This document shows positions 1-6,769 of a stretch of DNA of 17,170 nt, piece after piece. The notes below the pieces were generated by a model. It was given only the letters and a program-made list of their open reading frames with translations. It was not told the origin of the DNA and did not search any database. Source of the DNA: Candidatus Methanovirga meridionalis (GTDB lineage Archaea; Methanobacteriota; Methanobacteria; Methanobacteriales; Methanobacteriaceae); NCBI GenBank assembly GCA_031289325.1, contig JAITPS010000241.1:1-17170 (forward strand), written 5' to 3'. Position 1 is the first letter of the stretch; every line of letters starts with the position of its first letter. The position numbers were made by a program, and so were the translations under genes.

Positions 1-120
1 TATTTAAAATTATTTATATTTATTTAAAATTATTTATATTTATTTAAAATTATTTATATTTATTTAAAATTATTTATATTTATTTAAAATTATTTATATT
101 TATTTAAAATTATTTATATT
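1..120. repeat. 20-bp tandem array, 6 identical units
   Basis: Six identical 20-bp units (tatttaaaattatttatatt) form the core of element copy A. The array runs off the left edge, so the true copy number is unknown. The identity of all units points to recent expansion or homogenisation. Confidence 0.95.
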
Positions 121-253
121 TATTTATATTAATTAAAACATATTTATATTATTTAAAATTTAAAATTATAGATTTTCATGGAATAATATTTAAAATTGAA
201 TAATTTAATAAAAAAAATTATCATTTCAAAATTTAAGAAGTTTACGCTAATGT
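1..253 (+). repeat. AT-rich inverted-end element, copy A (left part outside window)
   Basis: Right part of the first copy of the dispersed noncoding element. Bases 1-120 are six perfect copies of the 20-mer tatttaaaattatttatatt. They are followed by the conserved right-hand block: an attatagattttcat segment, then a ttaataaaaaaaattatcatt segment split over 208-227, then a degenerate terminus aatttaagaagttt ending in ctaatg near 253. The same block, more or less diverged, occurs before 697, 2757 and 5805, and inverted after 9028, 12355 and 14233. There is no coding potential. The left end lies beyond the window edge. Confidence 0.75.
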
Positions 254-258
254 TCTTT

Positions 259-697
259 TATAGTAGCTTTGATAAAATCCTTGATAAATAATTCTTTTAA
301 AAATAAATATTATTAAAAAATATTAATTTATATTTATTTATATTATTTAAAATGAATTTATATTATTTAAAATGAATTTATATTATTTAAAATGAATTTA
401 TATTATTTGAAATGAATTTATATTATTTGAAATGAATTTATATTATTTGAAATGAATTTATATTATTTGAAATGAATTTATATTATTTGAAATGAATTTA
501 TATTATTTTAAATGAATTTATATTATTTGAAATGAATTTATATTATTTAAAATTTAATATTATAGATTTTTATAAGTTAATATTTGAAATTGAATAATTT
601 AAAATTATAAATTTTCATAAAATAATATTTAAAATTGAATAATTTAATGAAAAAAATTATCATTTTAGAATTTAAGGACTTTTGCATAATGACTACA
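259..697 (+). repeat. AT-rich inverted-end element, copy B
   Basis: The best complete large copy. The left end, TATAGTAGCTTTGAT at 259, is followed by a ccttgataaataa segment and an A/T block with aaatattattaaaaaatatt. The tandem core lies at 341-540. The right block contains two diverged versions of the attata-g/a-atttt segment (about 561 and 605) and the terminus aaggacttttgcataatgac, ending near 697. The inverse of the right terminus aligns with the left terminus (TATAGT, then TT.TG, then AAAGTTCTTAA in the family consensus). The copy lies immediately upstream of trkH and contains no ORF of note. Confidence 0.8.
341..540. repeat. 20-bp tandem array, 10 units
   Basis: Ten exact-length 20-bp units, tattattt(a/g/t)aaatgaattta with one variable base. 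The variants are ordered: three TTAA units, five TTGA units, one TTTA unit and one TTGA unit. This is the pattern expected of stepwise local amplification. The array forms the core of element copy B. Confidence 0.95.
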
Positions 698-784
698 ATT
701 TAATTTTATTAAAACTTTAAAATATTAATTAAATTTAAAATATTAATTAAATTAATAATTAAGTAGAATTGGAGCATAATCTTA

Positions 785-2206
785 ATGAAATATATTACAA
801 AAAATGATTGGTATACAGTAGGAAGACATCTTGGAACATTAATGATTGGAATAGGAATTTCTACTTTAATCCCATTAATAATAGATATTATTTATCATGA
901 AAGCAATTATTTAAGTTTCATTATTCCAGGATTATTTTCCATAATAGTCGGTTATTTTTTTCATAAATTACCTGCAAAAGCTACTATAAAAATAAAACAT
1001 GGAATGATAGTATCTTCATTAACATGGTTATGGGCAGGACTTATTGGTTCTTTTGTCATGATAGCATACACTCCTGATTTTATTAGTGCTTTTTTTGAAA
1101 ATATTTCTGCATGGACAACAAGTGGATTCACAATGTTTTCCAATGTTGAAGTTTTACCTCATTCAATACTTTTTTTAAGATGTCTTGAACAGTGGATTGG
1201 TGGTTTAGGGCTTGTTACTTTAATGATAGGTGTATCTTTACACTCTGGAAAAACTGTCGCACAGTTATATAGATCAGAAGCAAGAGATGAAAAAATAAGT
1301 CCAAGTATAGGAAATACCTTGAAAAAATTAATTAAATTATATCTTGGTGTTACCATTGTAGGAATACTTATTTTTATAGTTGCTGGAATGCCAATTTTCG
1401 ATGCAATATGTAATACATTTACATCAATATCCACTGGTGGTATCTCTATAAAAAATAATAGTATGGGATTTTATAATAATAATTTTTTTAATTTAATTTC
1501 AATGTTTATAATGATAATTGGAGCAACAAGTTTCTTAACTGTCTATACATCAATTAGAACAAAAGCTCTTTCATTTTTAAGGGATATTCAATTTCAATTA
1601 ATGATATCTTTAATCATAATATTTTTTATAATCCTATATTTTACAACAGACATGGCTGCAATGGATCTTTTATTTCATGTTGTTTCAGCTATAACCACAA
1701 CTGGATCTTCTTTAAATACAAACACTCAAATAGCTAACTGGTCTTCAGTTACAAAAGTCATGATAATTTTGCTAATGATTGTTGGTGGTTCAACTGGTTC
1801 AACAGCAGGATCTATTAAACTTATGAGAGTTATACTAATATTTAAAGGTTTTTATTCCCAAGTAATGAATGTTTTATCTCCTGAAAGTAGAGTCATTAAA
1901 TTAAAAATTTCAAATTTAAAAATTAGTGAATCATCAATAAAAGAAGCAAATAACTATCTTTCACTTTACATGTTAATCCTTGTAATTGGATGGTTAGTAC
2001 TAATTTTCTATGGATATGATCCATTTAATGCTTTATTTGATGTAACATCTGCACAAGGAAATATTGGGCTAAGTACGGGAATTATAAGTGTTACCATGCC
2101 TGTATTTGCTAAAATAATGATAATCATTAATATGTGGTCAGGTAGGTTAGAAATAATTTCGCTTTTAGTTCTTATAAGAGCTGGAGTCGATGTATTAAAA
2201 AAATGA
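785..2206 (+). CDS. trkH: TrkH/KtrB-type potassium uptake membrane protein
   Basis: A 473-residue integral membrane protein of the Trk/Ktr/HKT superfamily, the pore-forming subunit of a K+ (or Na+) uptake system in the cytoplasmic membrane. The fourfold pore-loop plan is visible: SAWTTSGFT near residue 110, SISTGGIS near 217, AITTTGSSLNT near 302 and QGNIGLSTG near 427. A glycine in each loop forms the selectivity filter. A GGSTGSTAGSIKLMR segment (around residue 335) is the typical sequence after the third loop. The length is normal for the family. The ATG at 785 is preceded by GGAG at 771-774. In this family a cytosolic NAD-binding TrkA/KtrA subunit gates the channel; none is seen in the window, so it must be encoded elsewhere or upstream. 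The gene is flanked on both sides by AT-rich repeat elements. TrkH versus KtrB cannot be settled from sequence alone. Confidence 0.92.
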   Translation: MKYITKNDWYTVGRHLGTLMIGIGISTLIPLIIDIIYHESNYLSFIIPGLFSIIVGYFFHKLPAKATIKIKHGMIVSSLTWLWAGLIGSFVMIAYTPDFISAFFENISAWTTSGFTMFSNVEVLPHSILFLRCLEQWIGGLGLVTLMIGVSLHSGKTVAQLYRSEARDEKISPSIGNTLKKLIKLYLGVTIVGILIFIVAGMPIFDAICNTFTSISTGGISIKNNSMGFYNNNFFNLISMFIMIIGATSFLTVYTSIRTKALSFLRDIQFQLMISLIIIFFIILYFTTDMAAMDLLFHVVSAITTTGSSLNTNTQIANWSSVTKVMIILLMIVGGSTGSTAGSIKLMRVILIFKGFYSQVMNVLSPESRVIKLKISNLKISESSIKEANNYLSLYMLILVIGWLVLIFYGYDPFNALFDVTSAQGNIGLSTGIISVTMPVFAKIMIIINMWSGRLEIISLLVLIRAGVDVLKK

Positions 2207-2281
2207 TTTGTAAATCAACTCATAAAACTAAAATAAAAGAGGAATAATGCCTAATACAAAATAAAACGATGCATTTTCTCA

Positions 2282-2289
2282 TTTTTTTT
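2282..2289 (+). terminator. Possible T-rich terminator downstream of trkH
   Basis: A run of eight T residues about 75 bases after the trkH stop, in the short stretch between the gene and the 143-bp repeat. Archaeal RNA polymerase can terminate on T runs without a hairpin. This call rests only on the T run and its location. Confidence 0.3.
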
Positions 2290-2301
2290 AAAGTTTGATT
2301 T

Positions 2302-2444
2302 GGCAATGTAAAATTAGCATGGGAATTTAAAATCCAAAATTTAGTTTTTAGGTAGAAAAAATTTAACACATATACCTATCATCAAATTTTTAGTCTATCT
2401 TCTTATTTTTCATTCGCAAAAATCCATCCTCTTTTTACATTGCC
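2302..2444 (+). repeat. 143-bp conserved repeat, copy 1 (MITE-like or structured RNA)
   Basis: A 143-bp unit bounded by a perfect 12-bp inverted repeat (ggcaatgtaaaa and its complement at 2433-2444). A second copy of the same length lies at 12213-12355, with eight differences, seven of them transitions. Inside, ttaggta and tacctat can pair across an 18-base loop, and this is unchanged in both copies. No convincing ORF exists on either strand, and no flanking target duplication is evident. It is far less A+T-rich and much better conserved than the surrounding element, so it may be a MITE or a noncoding RNA. It is followed by eight Ts (2445-2452). Confidence 0.8.
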
Positions 2445-2462
2445 TTTTTTTTAAAAATAGAC

Positions 2463-2612
2463 ATTATTAAAAAATTTAGAAATAGGTATTATTAAAAAAT
2501 TTAAAAATAAATATTATTAAAAAATTTAGAAATAGACATTATTAAAAAATTTAAAAATAAATATTATTAAAAAATTTAGAAATAGATATTATTAAAAAAT
2601 ATTAATTTAAAA
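2463..2612. repeat. 25-bp tandem array with 50-bp higher-order period, about 6 units
   Basis: The segment attattaaaaaat recurs at 2463, 2488, 2513, 2538, 2563 and 2588, exactly 25 bp apart. Units alternate between a tttagaaatag form and a tttaaaaataa form, so the true repeat is a 50-bp dimer. It is the core of element copy C. Confidence 0.93.
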
Positions 2613-2760
2613 TTATTTATATTAATTAAAATAAATTTATATTATTTAAAATTTAAAATTATAGATTTTCATGAAATAATATTTAAAATTAAAATTAAAT
2701 AATTTAATAAAAAAATATCATTTACAAAATTTAAGAATTTTTCCATAATGACTTATATTT

Positions 2761-2836
2761 TATGTTGTTAATTTTTATATAATGTTGTTAATTTTTATAC
2801 AGTGCTATTAATTTTTATATAATGCTGTTAATTTAA
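2761..2836. repeat. 20-bp tandem repeat upstream of egsA, about 3.7 units
   Basis: Units of the form atgttgttaatttttatata begin at 20-bp steps from about 2762, with substitutions such as cagtgctatt and aatgctgtta. This array lies just outside the right terminus of element C, about 200 bp upstream of egsA. It is distinct in sequence from the element cores. Its function is unknown. Confidence 0.85.
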
Positions 2837-2939
2837 TAGTTTTTGATTAAAATTTCTATCTAAAATCTTGTTTATACAAATGCTATTTTTAATTTCAATC
2901 CAAGTTTAAAAAAATAATTTTCTTAAGTTGACAGCATTG

Positions 2940-2980
2940 ATATTTTATAGTATAATATTTTATAGTATAATTATAAATAA
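2940..2980 (+). promoter_or_regulatory. Candidate egsA promoter with a 15-bp tandem duplication
   Basis: The 15-mer atattttatagtata occurs twice in perfect tandem (2940-2954 and 2955-2969), followed by attataaataa. Each copy can be read as an archaeal TATA-box-like sequence, placing a start site some 40-70 bases before the egsA start codon. In so A+T-rich a background a TATA call is weak. The perfect duplication is the firm observation. Confidence 0.35.
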
Positions 2981-3062
2981 CTAAAGGTACAAAATTATTT
3001 TATTGTATTTTATATTAACATAATTTTAATATATTTTCATGCTAATCATAGAAGTTGTTTAT

Positions 3063-4109
3063 ATGGACTCTAAAAAAATTCAAATGCCACGAATAGTTCA
3101 TATTGGTTCTGGTGTAATAAATGAAACTGGGGATATATGTGAGGATTTAAAGATAAAGGGTAATCTTTTAATTGTTACAGGTGATTTAACCCAAAAAATA
3201 GCTGGTATTTTAGTTAAAGAATCATTGGAAAATTCAGATTACAATGTATCAGTAGTTAAAGTAGATGATGCAACAGAAAAATCAGTGCAATATGTTGAAG
3301 ATAAGGCAGATGATATATCATTAATCTTAGGGGTTGGTGGAGGAAAAATTATAGATGTTTCTAAAATGGCATCTAAAAATAAGAATATAGATTTCATATC
3401 TATACCAACTTCAGCTGCTCATGATGGAATAGCTTCTCCTCTTGCCTCTATAAAACAAAAAAATCAGAATTCATTATCATTGTATGCTCAAGCTCCAATT
3501 GGAGTAATAGCTGATACAGAGATTATTAGAAAAGCACCTTTTAAATTTCTATCTTCAGGATGTGCTGATGTAATATCTAACTACACAGCTATTAAAGATT
3601 GGCAATTAGCTAATAGATTGCAAAATGAATACTATAGTGAATCTGCAGCAGCATTATCAGAAATGACAGCTAAATTTATTATAAACTCCTCTGTTTCAGT
3701 CAAAGAAGGATTAGAAGAAAGTGCTAAGTTAGTTGTAAAGTCTTTATTTAGCAGTGGAATGTCCATAAGCATTGCTGGTTCAAGTAGACCAGCAAGTGGT
3801 TCAGAACATAAGTTTAGTCATGCACTTGATAAAATCGCGAAGAAACCTGCTTTACATGGACATCAGTGTGGTGTTGGAACTATTATGATGATGCATTTGC
3901 ATGGAGGGGATTGGAAATTCATTAAAAATGCATTAAAGGATATTAATGCACCTACAACAGCTTATGATTTAGATATTTCCCCTGAAGATATTATTGATGC
4001 CCTATCAATAGCTCATGAAATGCGTAAAGATCGTTACACTATTTTAGGAGAAAGAGGACTTTCAAGAAGTGCTGCTAAGAATTTAGCTATTAAAACTGGA
4101 GTAATATAA
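3063..4109 (+). CDS. egsA: sn-glycerol-1-phosphate dehydrogenase
   Basis: Reduces dihydroxyacetone phosphate to sn-glycerol-1-phosphate with NAD(P)H, the step that sets archaeal lipid stereochemistry. It is a cytosolic enzyme of the iron/zinc-dependent alcohol-dehydrogenase-like fold. Numbered from the 3063 ATG (348 residues, normal length): the dinucleotide-binding GVGGGK is at 90-95, the conserved PTSAAHDG at 115-122, and the likely metal ligands are Asp169 (in GCADVIS), His249 (in SEHKFSHALD) and His265 (in HGHQCG). An in-frame ATG at 3039 would add eight residues (MLIIEVVY). The ATG at 3063 is preferred because it gives the family-typical MDxxKIQ.PR start. Neither start has a clear ribosome binding site. 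Only 13 bases separate it from the next gene, suggesting co-transcription with the UPF0179 and methyltransferase genes. Confidence 0.95.
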   Translation: MDSKKIQMPRIVHIGSGVINETGDICEDLKIKGNLLIVTGDLTQKIAGILVKESLENSDYNVSVVKVDDATEKSVQYVEDKADDISLILGVGGGKIIDVSKMASKNKNIDFISIPTSAAHDGIASPLASIKQKNQNSLSLYAQAPIGVIADTEIIRKAPFKFLSSGCADVISNYTAIKDWQLANRLQNEYYSESAAALSEMTAKFIINSSVSVKEGLEESAKLVVKSLFSSGMSISIAGSSRPASGSEHKFSHALDKIAKKPALHGHQCGVGTIMMMHLHGGDWKFIKNALKDINAPTTAYDLDISPEDIIDALSIAHEMRKDRYTILGERGLSRSAAKNLAIKTGVI

Positions 4110-4122
4110 ACATGGTGATTAT

Positions 4123-4560
4123 ATGATAACATTAATTGGTGAGGATTTAGCAAAAAAAGATTTAGTATTTTTGTTTAACAAAGGTGCTAAAAAATGTGAG
4201 GATTGTAGATTTAAAACTTCTTGTGTGGAATCCTTAGAAGAAGGAAGGAAATATAAAATAGTGAATGTGCGAGAAGATCAACATCCTTGTCTAATACATG
4301 ATAAAAAGAAAGTTAATGTTGTTGAAATTGAAAAATCAAATATAACTACATTTATTGATGTTAAAAAGTCTTTTCAAGGTTCTACACTTACTTATAATGC
4401 TCCTGACTGTAATATTAATTGTATTTATCATGAATTTTGCTTTCCAGATGGATTAAAAGAAAATGATAAAGCTACAATTGAAGATATTATAGAAAAACAT
4501 GTGGATGGGTGTGTTAAAGGATACTCTCTTGCTAAAGTTGTTTTAAAAATCAATGAATAA
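4123..4560 (+). CDS. UPF0179 family cysteine-rich protein
   Basis: A 145-residue protein that I recognise as the archaeal UPF0179 family, whose function is not established. Eight cysteines stand out: Cys25, 28 and 34 (KKCEDCRFKTSC), Cys56, Cys96, 100 and 106 (DCNINCIYHEFC) and Cys130. They could ligate zinc or an iron-sulfur cluster, which is inference from spacing only. There is no signal peptide or membrane segment. The start ATG at 4123 has a GGTGAT ribosome binding site at 4114-4119. It sits in a tight group with egsA upstream (13 bases) and a methyltransferase downstream, where the alternative methyltransferase start would overlap its stop. Confidence 0.85.
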   Translation: MITLIGEDLAKKDLVFLFNKGAKKCEDCRFKTSCVESLEEGRKYKIVNVREDQHPCLIHDKKKVNVVEIEKSNITTFIDVKKSFQGSTLTYNAPDCNINCIYHEFCFPDGLKENDKATIEDIIEKHVDGCVKGYSLAKVVLKINE

Positions 4561-4591
4561 TTTTAATTTATTAAGTTTTAAGGATGAGATT

Positions 4592-5269
4592 ATGAGTTCA
4601 GTTAAAAAAAGATTTGAAGCAGTAGCAGAAGAATATGATGAAACAGTTCAATTGAAAATACCATATTATGATGATTTAGTAAAAGCCCTCATTAATTCTA
4701 TTCCATTCAATAAGGAAGATAAATTTAAGGTTTTGGATCTTGGTTGTGGAACTGGAAATATATCAAAATTTATTAAAGAAACTTTTCCAAATAGCTATTT
4801 AACCTGCTTAGATTTGTCAGAAAAAATGATTGAAATGGCTAAGATTAAATTAAAAGATTACGATAATATTGAATTTCTTAATAACGATTTTCAAAACATT
4901 GATTATAAAAATGAATTTGATATGATTGTTTCATCGTTGGCTATTCATCATATTGAAAAAGACGATGGTAAAAAAAAGCTATACTCAAAAATATTTGAAA
5001 GTTTAAAGGAAAATGGGGCTTTTTACAATGGGGATGTAGTTTTATCTTCAACTGAATTTGGAATTAATAAAAACAATGAAGTTTATAAAGAATTAATATC
5101 AAAAAAACTTTCAAAAGAAAAGGTCAATGAATTAATTAAGAATGCAAACAATGTGGATTATCCAGTGCAACTTGTTGATCAATTAAAATGGTTTGAAGAA
5201 ATTGGTTTTAGAAATGTTGATATTACCTGGAAATTATATGGAGTAGCTGTTTATGGTGGGTTTAAATAG
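4592..5269 (+). CDS. Class I SAM-dependent methyltransferase
   Basis: A 225-residue Rossmann-fold methyltransferase. The SAM-binding motif VLDLGCGTGNIS is followed by an acidic loop (CLDLSEKMIEMAK), a FDMIVSSLAIHHIE motif (post-motif II) and a C-terminal GFRNVDITWKLYG strand. Together these place it with ubiquinone/menaquinone-biosynthesis-like and tRNA-like small-molecule methyltransferases; the substrate cannot be read from the sequence. An in-frame ATG at 4553 overlaps the previous gene by 8 bases. The ATG at 4592 is preferred because GGATGAG at 4582-4588 is well placed before it, and it starts the family-typical region SSVKKRFEAVAEEYD. It is the last gene of the egsA group. Confidence 0.88.
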   Translation: MSSVKKRFEAVAEEYDETVQLKIPYYDDLVKALINSIPFNKEDKFKVLDLGCGTGNISKFIKETFPNSYLTCLDLSEKMIEMAKIKLKDYDNIEFLNNDFQNIDYKNEFDMIVSSLAIHHIEKDDGKKKLYSKIFESLKENGAFYNGDVVLSSTEFGINKNNEVYKELISKKLSKEKVNELIKNANNVDYPVQLVDQLKWFEEIGFRNVDITWKLYGVAVYGGFK

Positions 5270-5356
5270 CTATTATTAAGTTATATTCATCTAAAAGTCT
5301 TAATAATCTCTGATTTAAAATTTATTTTAAATTTGTAAATAAATTATAGATTCTTC

Positions 5357-5522
5357 TATAGTGGTTTTGATAAAGTTTTTAATAAATAATTTTTTTAGAA
5401 ATAAATATTATTAAAGAATATTAATTTAAATTAGTTAAATTAGTTAAATTAGTTAAATTAGTTAAAATAGATTTATATTATTTAAAATTATATATTATGA
5501 TAACATGATATTTAAAATTAAA
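5357..5522 (+). repeat. AT-rich inverted-end element, copy D1 (truncated by D2)
   Basis: The left end TATAGTGGTTTTGAT at 5357 continues into aaagtttttaataaataa and aatattattaaagaatatt. The core follows, with a 10-bp array (ttaaattagt) at about 5424-5467. A shortened right block (tatattatttaaaattata, atatttaaaattaaa) then breaks off where a second left end begins at 5523. The right terminus is absent. The copy starts 88 bases after the methyltransferase stop. Confidence 0.72.
5424..5467. repeat. 10-bp tandem array, about 4 units
   Basis: ttaaattagt is repeated about four times in the core of element copy D1. The unit is half the 20-bp unit seen in other copies. Confidence 0.85.
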
Positions 5523-5805
5523 TATTGTGGGTTTGATAAAGTTCTTAATAAATAACTTTTTTAAAAAATAAATAAATATTATTAAAAAATAAATAAATAT
5601 TATTAAAAAATAAATAAATATTATTAAAAAATAAATAAATATTATTAAAAAATAAATAAATATTATTAAAAAATATTAATTTAAAATTATTTATATTATT
5701 TAAAATTTAAAATTATAGGTTTTTATAAATTAATATTTAAAATTAAATAATTTAATAATAAAATTTATCATTTTAAAATTTAAGAACTTTTCCATAATGA
5801 TTATA
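5523..5805 (+). repeat. AT-rich inverted-end element, copy D2
   Basis: A complete copy nested directly against D1. The left end, TATTGTGGGTTTGATAAAG at 5523, is followed by ttcttaataaataac. The core is a 21-bp array (5563-5667). The right block has aaaattataggtttttat, aaaattaaataatttaata and the terminus taagaacttttccataatg, ending at 5805. This copy shows the inverted ends most clearly. Confidence 0.8.
5563..5667. repeat. 21-bp tandem array, 5 units
   Basis: Five 21-bp units (aaaaaataaataaatatta plus tt) start at 5563, 5584, 5605, 5626 and 5647 and appear identical. They form the core of element copy D2. Confidence 0.93.
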
Positions 5806-6043
5806 AAAAATAATTATTTTTAAATATAAATAATAAATCTTAAAAATGCCAAAAAATTGATTTTACATTATAATAAAAAGTTTTGCAAGTTTTGCATTAT
5901 AATAAAAGATTATAATAAAAGATTATATTGGTTATATTAAATAAATATGAGTTTGTTATTAAATTAAAATAATTATTTTAAATTCATGAGCAATCTTAAT
6001 ATTATATGTTAAATAAATATCTTTTTTAAAGGTTGTGATTTTA
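5806..6043 (+). other. Intergenic region upstream of the PRC-barrel gene
   Basis: No gene is seen. Between 5866 and 5927 ttataataaaag recurs three times, and ttttgca twice. The stretch aaataaatat near 5939 or 6011 could serve as a TATA box. The short repeats may be protein-binding sites, but in this composition they may equally be chance. Confidence 0.4.
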
Positions 6044-6277
6044 ATGAGAATAAAAAATTTATTAGGAATGAATGTTGTAGATACAAGTGCTAAAGTTATT
6101 GGTGAAATTGAAGATGTTGATTTTGATAAATCTACTGGAAAAATTCAGGAACTATTTATCTCCCATAAGAAAAATATTATTTCAAATAAGGAAATTATAA
6201 TTTCTTATAATGACATTGAAAATTTAGGAGATTATATTTTACTTAATATAAATGTTAATTTAGAAGAAATAAGTTAA
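6044..6277 (+). CDS. PRC-barrel domain protein
   Basis: A 77-residue protein consisting of one PRC-barrel: the N-terminal LLGMNVVDTSAKVIGEIEDVDFD strand pattern is followed by a GKIQELFIS strand and an ISYNDIENLGDYILL strand. Single-domain PRC-barrel proteins are common in euryarchaea; the fold is shared with RimM and photosynthetic reaction centre H subunits and generally mediates protein or RNA contacts. The specific role here is unknown. The GTG at 6035 would add MIL, but the ATG at 6044 is preferred because the GGTTGTGAT stretch at 6031-6039 then lies upstream of the start and the family start (MRIKNLLGM) is matched. It is separated from the next gene by 120 bases. Confidence 0.8.
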   Translation: MRIKNLLGMNVVDTSAKVIGEIEDVDFDKSTGKIQELFISHKKNIISNKEIIISYNDIENLGDYILLNINVNLEEIS

Positions 6278-6397
6278 CAACATATTATGAAGATGTACCA
6301 ATGAGGAAGTAGTAATTATATAATAACTAAATAATAATTGGTAATCAAAAATAGTGCAAAAATAGTATTGGTAATATAATGGTTATGTGGTGTTTTA

Positions 6398-6739
6398 TTG
6401 GAAGCTATAGATATAAGGAAAAAACCTATTAAAAAGGATGATTTTGTAAGATACATTGGAACTGGATTTAGTGGGAAGGTTTTAGATATTATTCCTTACT
6501 CTTCTTTAGATGGGGTTGATATGAATTCTAAAATTGATATAAGTAATCAGGATAAATTTTGGATAAAAATAGATAAAACAGAACTGTGGTATTTATCAGA
6601 TTCTTTAGAACTATTAGATGAAAAAAATATTAAAAAACCAAGATTTGAAAAAAATAAAAAAGAAAAAAATATAGAAGAATTTTCAAACGATTTTGAAGAG
6701 ATGGAAATAGATTCAAGTGCAGGTATTGGTGGGGGATAA
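6398..6739 (+). CDS. DUF2098 family protein
   Basis: A 113-residue soluble protein resembling DUF2098, a family found in methanogens and without an assigned function. The recognisable part is the small SH3-like beta region: DIRKKPIKKDDFVRYIGTG, then FSGKVLDI, then KFWIKIDKTELWYLSDSLELL. It is followed by a charged lysine- and glutamate-rich linker (residues ~80-100) and a flexible SSAGIGGG tail. Translation appears to start at TTG 6398, with GTGGTG (6387-6392) as ribosome binding site. No in-frame ATG gives the conserved N-terminus. It lies 30 bases before the DNA methyltransferase, so the restriction pair could share its transcript. Confidence 0.7.
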   Translation: MEAIDIRKKPIKKDDFVRYIGTGFSGKVLDIIPYSSLDGVDMNSKIDISNQDKFWIKIDKTELWYLSDSLELLDEKNIKKPRFEKNKKEKNIEEFSNDFEEMEIDSSAGIGGG

Positions 6740-6769
6740 ATTTGTTACGGGATGAGAAGTTGATTTAAT

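Larger units (their letters stand above)
2291..2757 (+). repeat. AT-rich inverted-end element, copy C, with 143-bp module at its left end
   Basis: A composite copy between trkH and egsA. The expected left terminus is represented only by aagtttgattt (2291-2301). The 143-bp module follows (2302-2444), and then the element resumes with tttttttaaaaatag and a tandem core (2463-2612). The right block has attatagattttcatg near 2659, atttaataaaaaaatatcat, and the terminus aatttttccataatgac ending near 2757. Compared with copy B or D, the module replaces the AAAGTTCTTAA part of the left terminus. Confidence 0.75.

Noticed and set aside
1..540. CRISPR array
   Set aside because: The repeats are directly abutting short units with no unique spacers of regular length, and no cas gene is present.
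961..1434. Minus-strand ORFs opposite trkH (60 and 91 codons)
   Set aside because: They lie wholly within trkH, whose pore loops and transmembrane pattern are unambiguous. They have no recognisable domain.
2302..2444. The 143-bp unit as a coding gene
   Set aside because: Both strands close within a few codons. Short starts such as MDFCE or MKNKKID on the minus strand are too small and are not conserved as proteins.
3039..3062. Start of egsA at the upstream ATG
   Set aside because: The extra residues MLIIEVVY do not fit the family start; the ATG at 3063 does. Neither has a ribosome binding site, so this remains a preference.
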